This document shows positions 48,411 to 61,100 of a stretch of 64,000 nt of DNA, piece after piece (positions within the stretch are counted from its first letter, which is position 1; every line of letters begins with the position of its first letter). The DNA is from Hevea brasiliensis (lineage: Eukaryota > Streptophyta > Magnoliopsida > Malpighiales > Euphorbiaceae). The DNA lies in contig NC_079501.1 of NCBI RefSeq assembly GCF_030052815.1, positions 90,500,296-90,564,295 of the forward strand, given 5' to 3'. The notes under the pieces were generated by a model that was given only the letters and a program-made list of their open reading frames with translations, searched no databases and was not told the origin of the DNA. The position numbers were made by a program, and so were the translations under genes.

Positions 48411-49802
48411 TTTCAGTCATTGAACTTTTTAGGCACATTCAATTAGGTCCAAAATTATTTTCAATAGGGTCCAATAATATTTTAATTAGTTTAAATCTAA
48501 TTTTTAAATAAAATACAACAACAACAACAACAACAACAATAATAATAATAATAATAAAATCCCATTTAATAATACTATTACTTTAATACTTGAAATAGTA
48601 TTAAAATTTAAAACACTTTCATAAAATATATTTGAAGGAAATAATATTAAAATATTAAAATTTTAATTATAAATAAATTTTAAAATTTTTCAAAACATTA
48701 CATAAAGAAAGTGCTTTTAAGGTAATGAGGTTGCCTGGGAAAGAGGTTTTTAGCAAAAAAATAGTAAGATTTTTTAGAGGTTTCAAAATCTCCCAAAATC
48801 TCATTTTTTTCCTACCCGCTAAATTAGTGGGTTTGGGAGATTTCATATCTTACGTTCAATTATCTTACTATACCTTATCAGATAATTATTAGATATACCG
48901 GAATCACTAAAAAATAGTACTCTCTTAGATATAATAAAACCATTTTTATTTAATTATAGGGAGGTGAGACCCTTATTTTTAGAGTGAGGATGTATGTACA
49001 CTGGATATACCTAATAATCTCTCATTCCTTACCTTACTTTAAAAAAAAAAACACCTCTCACTTCATCCAAACAAAGGTCTACTTCATTATGCAATGCTCA
49101 TCCCAATGATAGACCCAAGAGGCTAGCAATAGGCGCCGCATCCGAAAATTTTAATTCTTAATTGGGAATAGGTTGAAAGTGAGTATGTCATTAATAGATT
49201 CTCACTTTTTGTCCTCAAATAAATCTCTAGCAAAAGTTTAAAATGTTAATATTTGTTTATTTGATTCAAATAAACAAAAAATTTAATGAGACCATATTCC
49301 AAAAGCTTTAAAAGTTTTTTTTTTTACTTCAACTAAAATAAAAATTGCTAACTTATATTTTTTAAATTTTATTTTGAGAAATAAAAACTAAATTTAAAAG
49401 AGACTAAAATTGTGGGTGAAACGTATTAAAAACACTTAAATTTAAATGTTATACTTGCTACCTAAATTTAAATATAAGATATTTTGTATCCATCGCTGAT
49501 TCCCCTTAATCTAAATGTTGATTTAATGCATTCATCAAATACAAAATAGTGCCAAGTGCACATCCTTTTTATAAATAAAAGATTTCAATAAAGTGCAATA
49601 ATAATTAGGCAAATCTAGATCGGTGTATTGGATTAATAATGGTTTATGGATTTGGATATTAATAATGGTTTATGGATTTGGATAAATGTTGATTAGTGTT
49701 GATAACTCAGCGTATTGCTTAAATGAAGAGTTTTGAGTTGGGTTATCTGCTTTTTTGAAAACTAATAGTTTAATTAATAGTGTGCTCTTCGATAATCGTA
49801 AA
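48411..49802. other. Spacer in copy B
   Basis: Counterpart of 28191-29589, with a (CAA)n/(TAA)n tract at 48517-48557. A 26-bp microduplication at 49632-49683 (unit starts ATTAATAATGGTTTATGG) is absent from copy A. Confidence 0.6.
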
Positions 49803-50249
49803 TAGGGATGATAATAGATAGTATATCCATGAAAATCACTCTATTTAAACTCAATTAATATTTTTAAAATTTGAACTCATTCTAAACTTGATTAAAATTT
49901 ATTTTGAATTATCTGAACTTATTCTGAAACTTGATTATTATCTGAACCCATTTAATTTTATATATTTTAATTAATAATCTACATTAAAAATTATTTTTAT
50001 TAATAATATATATTTTAAAATTTTAATAATTTCATAAAATATTTAAATTCTATTTTATATAAAATAAAAATTTACAAATTTACAAATATTATTATAAAAA
50101 TATATATTTTATATTTAATTAAATATTTATGCAAACGAGTTTAGGTAACAGATACTTAATATATAAATTCAAACTCGTCATGAGTATTATTCTTCAAACT
50201 CGAGCCCATCCCAAACCTGATTTTATACTATCCAAATCTATCCTAATAG
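49803..50249. mobile_element. MITE spanning the right duplication boundary, complete
   Basis: Left end TAGGGATGATAATAGATAG. The reverse complement of the right end reads CTATTAGGATAGATTTGGAT. It continues across 50029 without a break, which shows that this is the original, unduplicated right flank. Confidence 0.65.
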
Positions 50250-50990
50250 CGTCTGCTTGGATCGAATGCCTGCAAAAATCTAACTTGTTGCTACTCCTAG
50301 TCGTAAAAAGCAAAACAGCAACTATTATACAATAGTGTTTAAGTATATATTGTCACGAATTTTTCTTATTTAAATTTAGTCTATTATGAATCCAAGATAT
50401 AAGATATATGGTTAGACCTACATATTAAATACATAGATTTCAAATGTTTATATCTTGAGTTCATAATAAATTAGGTTTAAACAAGAATTTTTTATAGCCA
50501 CGAATTAGGAAGAAATAGACAGAAACAAAAGCCCAATGAATATTGTTTAAAAAAATATAGTTTTGAGATATATTCATAAACTTATATTGTAATTCTATTA
50601 TATCAAATAATTTTTAATAGAAATTATTTACAATAATTAATCTCTAATAAAAGAATCCCAATCATATAATAATAATTTAAAATTATAATTTTTATAAAAA
50701 TTTAATTCAAGTTATAAACAAATAATATGAAAAAAAATAAGTTTTTTATGGCTTTAATATAATTCTAGTAGAATGATTCTATAGTATTTATGAAGTAAGT
50801 ATCTACTTTACAATGTAAAAAATTTAAAATAGAAAATTAATAATATCTTTTAGAAAATTCAATGAATATTAAAATATGTATTAAGTAGATACATTAATAA
50901 ATATTATTAATTTTAATATTCATTAATGTATCTACTTAATACATATTTTTTACTTATAATATTTTTCCTATTTAGTATTTTTATTCTAAA

Positions 50991-51035
<45 letters not shown>

Positions 51036-51884
51036 TATTTTTTATAATATTTAGATAAAAAAAATGATTAACCAAATTGAATCTAGTATCCTTGTATGAA
51101 AAGCAGGCTAAAACTCTAGGACATATATTTAAACTTCATTAATGGATGTAGGAAGGAGTTTTAAATATAGAAAGAGTTTTAGAAAATTAGAATTTTACAA
51201 ATATATATATATATATATTCTAAATTTTAAAATAAACTAAATAATTATTTTATATCACATATTATTTTTAATTTTGCCTATGCTTAAGTATGAAAAAATG
51301 TTTTGCCTACTTTTGGAATGAAAAAAGTTGGCCTTGACATTTAAAAAAAATAATAAATAATAAAAAATTAAATAAATAGAATTATAATAATATATTTAAA
51401 ATTAATAAAAAATATAAGTACATAAGAGTGAGATACAATTAACTTTTATAAATTTGATTTAGATTTCCAAAATTATAATTAATAATAAATATATATTATT
51501 TTCTAATGGTGTCTCGGTTTTTGTAATGGGTGCAATATTGCACCCATTAAGGATTAATAATATACCCACTATTATGGGGAAGAGTAATTATCTTTGACAA
51601 ATAATAAAACTAAACCCACCCTTAACCATGCTAATTAACTTAATTGTCATTTATACTGCAATTCACTTAACCTTATTGTCTCGACTATATTTACCCCCAA
51701 TTACTTATCTCCATTAATAATAATCCATTATTATTATTATTGTTATTATTATACTTTGTTGATTGTACTCGTAGCCCAACTTGGTTTTTCTTTTTCAATT
51801 TCTCTTTATTTGGTTCAATGTTTCTTATTAAGTAATTTTTTTATAGTTAAAAACAAATATTTTACTAGAAGCCATATTCTAGTT
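50250..51884. other. AT-rich intergenic DNA with a (TA)n tract
   Basis: (TA)n at 50992-51032 and a shorter one at 51200-51217. A long imperfect inverted repeat surrounds 50890-50945 (ATGTATTAAGTAGATACATTA against AATGTATCTACTTAATACAT). No gene. Confidence 0.6.
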
Positions 51885-53658
51885 AGCTATATTCTAGTTA
51901 AAAAAAAGTTATTTGTTTTTATTTTTTTATAAAGAAATATAATTAAATTCATATCATATGCAAATAAATTTACACATAAGATTATGTGTGAACATATATT
52001 TAATTACTTAAAGAAGTATACAAGAGTTTGAGATTACATAAAAAAAAAAAAAAACTAAAAAGGAATAATAATATAACAAAGGTGAAATTTATTTTTTTTT
52101 CTGCAAAAGGATAAAAATATTGACTACTTAACATCAAATGGTGCCAAAAAAATCCAAACACTTAAAAAAAAAAAAAAGCTTAGACAAATTATCATACCCA
52201 TGATCCAAAAATAATATCATAAAAATAACGAAAATTTTAGCATCTTCTAAAATTTTACAAAGAAAATCAGATTAACTATTCCATATTCAGCCGTAACTTA
52301 TTTTCACTTGTTCGAATTTGTATTAGTATTTGTGTCTTTATTTTCCTTGTTTGGGCACCAAATGATGATATGGTCATCAACGTTACAAAACCCACAAGTC
52401 TTCTTGTTTCATTGAATCTTTTCCCCTTTTCATTCGCTTCAGTAAAGGACATCCTTTATTCTTTGAATTAGGAGGACAATGAACATAATCAACAATTTCA
52501 GCATTTGAATTGCCATTCATTGTAACACTAAATTTGAATTGCCATTCATTGTAACACTAACATTTGGTTCCATTTCTTGAAAGGGCGAGGATACAATGCT
52601 AGTAACTTGTGATGATTCACCATGCCAGCGTATCAAAAAGTAGACATCAGGGATTTAGAAATAATCCTTATGAATGAACACACTCAAAATATGACAACAA
52701 AGTATGCCCCATAACTCGAAATGCTTACAACTACAAGTTGCTTCCTTACCATTCCAAAACACATTGTGCTTTTGACTTCTTATTGCATCAAAGTATTTCA
52801 CCACAAACTGATACAGGTTTATTTGAAGTAATATGTACCAAGTAGTCATTGCAAACTCATTTTGAAACTTTTTAAAAGCAAATGGTGTCAAGTTGTATGC
52901 TTGCTCCTCTAATGGTGATTTAGATCTCCTAAAAGACCCCCTATAATTCTCTAACATGGTGTTTTGCAGCAATACATGCTTAATGTCTTCTATAGTTAGT
53001 TCAACCTACATAGCCAATCACATAATTTTTAAACCAATTAAGCTAAATATAATAAAGAACAAATAGTTGCAATATTGCGTGTGTTGCTTTTCTTTTACTT
53101 AAATAAAATTTAAAAAATAATAAAAAGTAAAATAATATGAATGATCAAGTATTACATGTTCCATAAATTCAACAAAATATGAGCAATAAGCTATAAGTCT
53201 CTTCATAAAGACTTGATGCTCTCCAATCTTTCTGTTGTGGTCATTCCTCCAAAAAAATGATGGCGAAGAAATCAGGCACCCAAAAGTGTCTAATATCATA
53301 TAAACCATGAACATGCTTGTTTTTATCTATTTTATACATGGCAATTACAAGTGGCCATTGATGCTCAAATTCCTCGGAAGTGTCCAACTTGTATAGCTTG
53401 TAGAAATCAGAACACCAATGTGAGTATTGATGATGAAGAACTAAAGTAAACCAACCACTGGATTTAGAAGTGATGTGCCATTTACAAAATGCATGCTTCG
53501 TAGTTAGCATTTCACTTGCTATAGCTTCAGTTATCCATGGATTTTGATCCGTCATAATCATCAAAGGAGCCTTCTTCATCAATGATACAAAAGTCTGCAA
53601 AATAAGCATGTATTAAGTAGCAATTATCCATATAAGCATAAAATTGTTGAATTTAACT
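51885..53658. repeat. Tandem duplication, 1774-bp unit, copy 1 (left)
   Basis: Starts AGCTATATTCTAGTTAAAAA, as does the next unit at 53659. Covers the 3' half of the FAR1-related pseudogene and its flank. Confidence 0.88.
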
Positions 53659-56300
53659 AGCTATATTCTAGTTAAAAAAAGTTATTTGTTTTTATTTTTT
53701 ATAAAGATATTATAATTAAATTCATATCATATGCAAATAAATTTACATATAAAATTATGTGTAAACATATATTTAACTACTTAAAGAAGCATACTAGAGT
53801 TTGAGATTATATAAAACATAAAAAAAAAACTAAAAAATGAATAATAATATAAAAAAAGGTGAAATTTATCTTTTTTTGCAAAAGGATAAAAATGTTAACT
53901 ACTTAACATCAAATGATGTCAAAAAATATCCAAACACTTAAAAAAAAAAAGAGAAAAAAGCTTAGACAAATTATCATACCCATGATCCAAAAATAATATC
54001 ATAAAAATAACGAAAATATTAACATCTTCTAAAATTTTACAAAGAAAATCGGATTAACTATTCCATACACTTGTTCCAATTTGTATCAGTATTCATGTTT
54101 TTATTTTCATTGTTTAGGTACCTAATGATGGTGTGGTCGTCAACCTTGCAAAACCCACAAATCATTTTGTTTCATTGAATCTTTTCCCCTTTTCATTCGC
54201 TTCAGTAAAGGACGTCCTTTATTTTTTGATTTAGGAGGACCATGAACATAATCAACAATTTCAGTATTTGAATTGCCATTCATTGTAACGCTAAATTTGA
54301 ATTGCCATTCATTCTAACACTAACATTTGGTTCCATTTCTTGAAAGGGCATGGATACAATGCTAGTAACTTGTGATGATTCACCACGCCAGCGCATCGGA
54401 AAGTAGATATCAGGGATTTAGAAATAGTCCTTGTGAATGAACACACTCAAAATATGATGACAAAGTATGCCCCAAAACTCGAAATGCTTACAACTACAAG
54501 TTGCTTCCTTACCATTCCAAAACACATTGTGCTTTTGACTTCTTATTGCATCAAAGTATTTCACAATAAACTGATACAGGTTTATTTGAAGCACTATGTA
54601 CCAAGTGTTCATTGCAAACTCATCTTGAAACTTTTTAAAAGCAAATGGTGTCAAGTTGTTGTATGCTTGCTCCTCTAAATAGTGATTTAGATCTCCTAAA
54701 ATAATTCTCTAACATGGTGTTTTGCAGCTATACATGCTTATTGTCTTTTATAGTTAGTTCAACCTATACAACCAATCACACAATTTTTCAACCAATTAAG
54801 ATAAATATAATAAAGAACAAAAAGGTGCAATATTGCATGTGTTGCTTTTCTTTTACTTAAATAAAATTTAAAAAATAATAAAAAAGTAAAATAATATGAA
54901 TAATTAAGTATTACCTGTTTCATAAATTTAACAAAACATGAGCGAGAAGCTATAAATCTCTTCATAAAGACATTGATGCTCTCCAATCTTTCTGTTGTGG
55001 TCATTCCTCCAAAAAAATGATGGCAAAGCAATATAGCACCCAAAAGTGTCTAATATCATATAAACCATGAACATGCTTGCTTTTGTCCATTTTATACTTG
55101 GCAATTACAAGTGGCCATTGATGCTCAAATTCTTCAGAAATGTCTAACTTGTATAGCTTATAGAAATCAGAACACCAATGTGAGTATTGATGATGAAGAA
55201 CTAAAGTAAACCAACCACTGAATTTAGAAGTGATGTGCCATATACAAAAGGCATGCTTTGTGGCTAGCATTTCACTCGCTATAGCTTCGGTTATCCATGG
55301 ATCTTGATCTATCATAATCATCAAAGGAGCCTTCCTCAGTAATGATACAAAAGTCTATAAAATAAGCATGTATTAACTAGCAATTATCCATATAAGCATA
55401 AAATAGTCAAAGTTATAAAACATGCATACATATTTTTACCTTTTATTAGCCATGAAAAAGTGCTTCTAGTCTCATTTCGTGTTAGTGCACAACCAAATAA
55501 TATTATCCTTCCATGATTATTCATACCCACAAACATACCAAAAGGCATTTCATATTAGTTCATCTTATGAGTTGTGTCAAACACAACAACATGTCCAAAT
55601 TTTTGGTACCAATCAAAACAATGTGTTGGGGACCAGAATAACCTTCCTTCGCCATCAACTGTGAAAGCATACTGAACGTTGGGGTTCTCATCTTTAATAG
55701 TTTTGCAAAATTGCAGGAGATCCATGGCATTATTCTCACTCTCTCTTCTATATACCTTATTGAACAGATTATAAATGTCTTTAGCAAGAAAAGGAAGATG
55801 GCCATGTTTAACACCCTTCTCAAGTTCCATCACATGCATAATTTGTTTAACAGAAAGACCTCCCTCTTTTGTACACAACATTGCACTCTTCATCCTCTTT
55901 ACATATAGTGCGATTTATTGTAAGGAAATAAACTTCTTCTGAAGACAATAACTTGTGGTTGTGATATTCTTCAAATTTCACTACTTGCCACTTTTTAGGA
56001 AAAATATCATATTATTTCTTCAATACAATTCGTAAAAGTGCTTTGCATTCCCATTTAATAGATGCTCTATTTCTTTGTTTTTTGATTAAATCAACTACTT
56101 TTTCTTGTGACTTTCTTACACAGCTGCAAACAAAATCACGTCATTTTTTTTTCTCCTTGTGCAAGTACAAATATGTTCTTTTTACATAAAAAACTATGGG
56201 TCTTTGCATAATTCTTATAAAAAATGAAACCCTCTTCCTCACTTTGAAAGCACTGACCTATAAATGGCTTGAAAACATCCTCTATATTGTCTTGTTCATT
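52290..56300 (-). pseudogene. FAR1-RELATED SEQUENCE (FRS) pseudogene with duplicated 3' half
   Basis: FRS genes are domesticated Mutator-like transposases acting as nuclear transcription regulators in light and other signalling. On the minus strand: the FAR1 DNA-binding domain at 56290-55900 (EEEGFIFYKNYAKTHSF, then EEYHNHKLLSSEEV, broken by stops and frameshifts); the transposase start at 55890-55440 (DLLQFCKTIKDENPNVQYAF, FVGMNNHGRIILFGCALTRN); an intron; the transposase core (DPWITEAIASEMLATKHAF, WCSDFYKLYKLD, HVHGLYDIRHFWV); a second intron; a SWIM zinc finger (WNGKEATCSCKHFEFWGIL, then CHH or CCH); and a zinc knuckle. Core, SWIM and knuckle occur twice, at 55350-54120 and 53610-52350. 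Both cores share a frameshift after HFWV. The left knuckle keeps CGFCNVDDHIIIWC; the right one has lost its last Cys. Retained introns show that it is not a retrocopy. Confidence 0.9.
53659..55404. repeat. Tandem duplication, 1774-bp unit, copy 2 (right)
   Basis: Aligns with 51885-53645 throughout, including the repeated coding blocks and the AAGCTTAGACAAATTATCAT flank. Confidence 0.88.
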
Positions 56301-56305
56301 ACTTT

Positions 56306-58112
56306 TGTAACACCCCCTTTACTTGATCTACAGTGTAGCTGAGCAAAAGAATGTCACATCTTGTGTCAAGCACTTAAGCCTATCATATTCCATTTATGAT
56401 CAATTTTATTTCATTTTAATTTTAATTAAGAAAATTTTTAAATGGAAACTGCAAAAGTTTCCCCTGTATTATTAACATTTGACCTGTTAAAGATTGATCT
56501 GCTATCAATATTCATATCATAAAGTCTCATATTTACTATAATTTCAACAACACAATTCATAATCTCAATTCTCATCCATTTCCATACATAAATTTCTTTA
56601 TTTGCATTCATTTACAAAATACACATACTTATTATACATCTCAAAATTCAAAATTATATACATCATAAGCATGCACTATTGTGGCCCAAACAGTATCTAC
56701 TAAAATTATGTGATGAGGTGACAATAATTTCTACTGTAGATCTACGCCAAATCCCTATCCAAATCTACTGGACCTTATCTTTTGAACCTGCACGAGGAGA
56801 AATCGTCGCGCTAAGCATTTCTGCTTAGTGGTGCACTATATAATAAGAGTACCATTTACAAATAAAATAATTTCATGCTTGTAGGAAATAAGGAAAAATG
56901 TACTTTTGACTATTCATAAATCATTTTAAAAGAATATAGACTTTATAATATCATGACATGAAAATAAATTAATAACTCTATACTTATTAATTCTACCACT
57001 TAATGAGGTTAATTTCACTTCATCATATCTTGTTTGGAACCATTTTCTTTATGATCACAATTAGAAATCTTCCTCCAGTACTTATAGAAATTGGTGACAG
57101 ACGGTATACAGGTTGAATAATGAGTCCTATGACACTGATCACTCGGTGGCTCTAATCGGATAAGCACTAGCTTACATTCTTGGTGCTGACCACTCGGTGG
57201 CTCTGACTGGTGTAACACTAATTTTCATTCTTGGCACTGACCATTATGTGGCTCTGGCCAATATAACACTAATTTTCATTCTCGGCACTGATCACTTGGT
57301 AGCTCTAGCTGATAGCATGCCCACTTATCTAATCCTATACTGTCTAAGCTCACTTAGTTCATCTTTTATACATTCCAGATTTGGTACCATAACTTTCTTA
57401 ATTAATTTGACTAAGTTACAACAGGAATTAGGCTGTACCTCCTTCATGAGAATTGTAGATCCATGTCTTATGTTTATTTTGGCTTTAGAATCATTCAATT
57501 TGCATTTGTATAGTTTGAGTTATGACTATTTTGCCAAAATTGTTCAAGTGACTAATTTCCAGTTTTCAGGTGACTTCTAGAATCCAAGCAGATTTCTGGA
57601 CTCATTTTGTCAATCAAATTTGGATAGGTCACAATCATAATTTAGCATCATGGTCTTCATATGAATTATTTCCCTGTGTCTCAGGATTACACAAGTTTAA
57701 GAATTACTTAATTTAGAGTTTTGTAGAGTGAGTTATGCTCAATTTAGCGCGTACTGTTCATTTGGTATTTTTCAGGGTTCCAAATTTGCACTTTCTGATT
57801 TCAGTCCTAATTCAGGTATTTTCTAGTCAGTTTCACGTCAAGTGTTCTTCATGAAAATTGTTCCTCTATGTTATAGCTTTCCAACAAGGTAAATTTTACC
57901 TCATTTGGAATTATACACAATGAGTTATGTCTAAGTAAACAGGATATATTCAGGTGTATTCTTTATTAATTGCAGGACGATCTTTGGGCAGTTTTTGGTG
58001 CCTGAATTTGAATAAGTTACACTTTGAATTTGTCATTTTTTTCTTCAGGAAAGTTGTTCCTTTATGTTTTAGCTTTTCAACAAATCAAGAATTATATAAT
58101 TTAGCTTTTCCT
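56306..58112 (-). mobile_element. Truncated gypsy LTR, minus strand
   Basis: In reverse complement, 56306-56900 follows the 3' end of the LTR at 58113-61981. Shared blocks in order are GCGCTAAGCA with GTGGTGCA, GACC...AGATCT.C..TAG.A, the CACCTCATCA block, CTCAGCTACA.TGTAGA, and a terminal TGTTACA (the plus-strand element ends TATTACA). The rest resembles the same LTR more weakly and is cut at 58112 where the next element begins. It is a related but distinct subfamily. Confidence 0.75.
57133..57325. repeat. Minisatellite, 51-bp period x about 4, inside the truncated LTR
   Basis: Units start at 57133, 57184, 57235 and 57286, each with CACTGA.CACT.GGTGGCTCT followed by TTTTCATTCT..G in the middle units. 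The spacing is exactly 51 bp. Confidence 0.9.
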
Positions 58113-61100
58113 TGTAATGCCCTCACTTTAGGAAGTCCGTACATTCTACTGTTCCGGCGACTAACATCTGTCTGGACAGCTAGGATGTCTAGAACTACAT
58201 TAAACTAGAGTGAGGAGGCATAAATTGACCGAATAAATATTAAGAAAAATTAAGAAAAAAATAAAAGAAATAAAGTACAATTAGGTTAAATGAGCCAGAA
58301 CCGCAGCGATGGGTGACCATACAGGGAAGTATCGATAAATACAGATACCTACCCCAGACAGGTGAGAAATCCCAAGAAATAATTTTAGGACTTAATTAGA
58401 GGTTTACTAAGGCACAAATGATATTAAAAATGCCAAAGAAAATTCAGAAGAATTTATTTATCGGTACAGACAAAAAAAACCTGATAAGTCCAACGAAGGG
58501 CAGTATGGTCAATTCACCCTCAGTGCTGAATTTTGATCTGAATGTCAAGTGAAATGAGAGAAAATAAAATATTAAAAATCAGTTTAAATATGAATTATTA
58601 AATGGAAAAAGGGAAAAGAAAAGAAAAGAAACAAAATCAAAATGTAAATGAATTATTGCATGAGCATGACAACTTGCATGACATATTAAAATTAAAAAGC
58701 CAATTAAAATTAGACAACTTATATATGAATAAGAGATAAGATAATTGAAGAAAGGAAAAAAAGTGGTCATCTTCCTCTCCATTTCAAGTGGCCAAACTCC
58801 ATGAGAAACCTTCCACCATTTTTTTTTCTTCTTAGCAAGGTTAAATTTCTATGCTTTCTTCACCTTAAAACCCTAGTTTGTCTTCACTAAAGTTAACCCC
58901 TACACCAAGAGGAAGCTTTTGATTGTCCTAAAGTGAAGAAATTCTAAGGTTTTGCACAAGTCCAAGAAGTGCCACTTAAAGGTTGGTGCTTAAACAAATC
59001 TCTTTCTTCTTTAATTAGCTTAGGCATGTTAACTTAAGTGTAAATGTTAAGAAATTAAAAGAAAACAAGGGGTATGGCAGTAACCAAATTTCGGCAGCCA
59101 TGAAAAGAGTGGGGATTTGATGATTTGGATAGAATTAAATTGTTTATTAGAGTTATTAATGAGCTTATGTGATAGACAAATTGATTGGATATAAGTTTGA
59201 TATGTGTTTACATGAATTTGAGAAATGTTAAGTTAGGGTTTTAACCTAACTTTAGAAATTTTGTGTTGTGACTTGAAATTGATGATGTTGAGAACATTTG
59301 TTGACTAATTGAAGTGCCATAAATGTGAATTGAAGTTTGGAAGTTTAGTGGAATTGAAGATTGGAAGTGTTGTTTCATGTGTAGAAATTCTGAACCTATG
59401 AGTTCAGCAAGATTAAACAGCCATAGGTAGAGTTATGTTGCTCCAAATAGTATGAAGCCAATTGAAGATGAAACTTAAGACAATTTGCCACATTTTTCAT
59501 GAAGAGAATATGCCCAAAAACTGTTCCTAACCTAGCTAAAAATTGGCTTGAATCCGGGTAACCCTAATCTGGACCTGGAAAAATTACCAAATAAACAGTA
59601 AATGTTCAAATGGCCATAACTCACACTAGAAAGGTCAGAATGACCTGAATTTTATACCATTGGAAAGGTTAGACATAGGACTACAACTTTTATTGAGAAC
59701 ACCAAGCCTAGAAATGCCTCTAACCAAATGAAATTATTGACTCAAGTTAGGATACCAAACTGACCTGCACCATTCTGTCTAGAATTTCCTGGACTAAAGC
59801 TCACCCTACCAGTTTTGGTAAAATGGCCATAACTTGGTCCATAAAAACTCAAATCCAATGAAACTAGCGGCAAACTTTCCATAAGACATAGATCTATAAC
59901 ATTGATGATTTGACCAAAACCCAGAAACCTAGGGAACTAGGTTAATTGACTAGGTTAAATCAGTGTGTGAATTCTAGAAATTTTCTAAGTGATCATTTGA
60001 CCCTAGAACACTCATTTATCTACCACTAGAAAACTCCAATTCGGATGAGCCATACTGATATGGAACCCTAAGAAATAGGGATCCAACTTTGTTTTAAACA
60101 TGGTCTTCAAACTATGACCATAAGAACCCTAAAATGGAGGTCAAAACTACTGACCTGAACATGGACCCTGAAGACACAAGATACATGAGTCCAGGCCAGT
60201 GATTTGGCTATAATTAATTCTACAAAACTTGAGAAATTGTAATAAAAATTTTTAAGTGACTATAAGACATAGGGTAATAACTTGTATAAAGAACCTTAGG
60301 CCTAAAAATGACTATAGCATGACCAATTAATTAGACAAAAATAGACTTTAGAAAATGCAAAATTCTGGACCTTGAGAAAGGTAAAAAAAATAACTGAGCA
60401 TGTGATATGAAATAAAATAGAATACTTTGTTAAGCATAAAAATGACATGAATTAATGAAATTATAGGTATGAAATAACATTATTTTGCCCAAAGTACACC
60501 TAGACTCATTTATATAGCTTGGATCGATTTGTATACCAATTAGGGACTACATATTGCAGTACTGCCCACAGGGATAATCATTGATAGATAACATATGTCT
60601 AAGATTATTGTTCTACTGGCTTTATGCCTGTCGGATGGCCATAGTGCCAATTTTCATTATTACTGGCTTATGCCTGCCCGCTGGCCTTGTGCCTGATGTG
60701 ACCATTGTATACTGGGTAGACATACGGATGTCTGACTAGTATACTCCCATGTTTCCAAACTTTATAGTCTGTCATAGGTTACTTGGGCACAGTTATGAGA
60801 AATAAAAATTTAAACTTAAACAAGTACATGGGAAACCATTAATATGAAGTATATAACACCGAATATGAATTACATGAATAGAAAGATCCTGATTAACTTA
60901 ATTGCTTTCAAAGTTTTATAAACATGTAAAAGACTGTATGTAACACCCTAGGCAAATCCCACATCGGCAAAACACGGGAGAGATGTTGGGTTTATAAGTT
61001 AGCGGTTCGTAACCCCTAGTGACGCGTTTTAAAACCGTGAGGGTTTTGACCCAGAGCGGATAATATCACTAGTGGGCCAGACCGTTACATTTGTGGTATC

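Larger units (their letters stand above)
29814..50029. repeat. Tandem segmental duplication, copy B
   Basis: Head-to-tail second copy of 18475-29813. Removing the chromovirus and its duplicated target (8872 bp) leaves 11,344 bp against 11,339 bp in copy A. After ATAA (50026-50029) the sequence continues into TTTCATAAAA, the uninterrupted original flank. Confidence 0.95.

Noticed and set aside
57197..57580. 127-codon frame
   Set aside because: It covers the 51-bp minisatellite and LTR sequence; the period shows in the translation.
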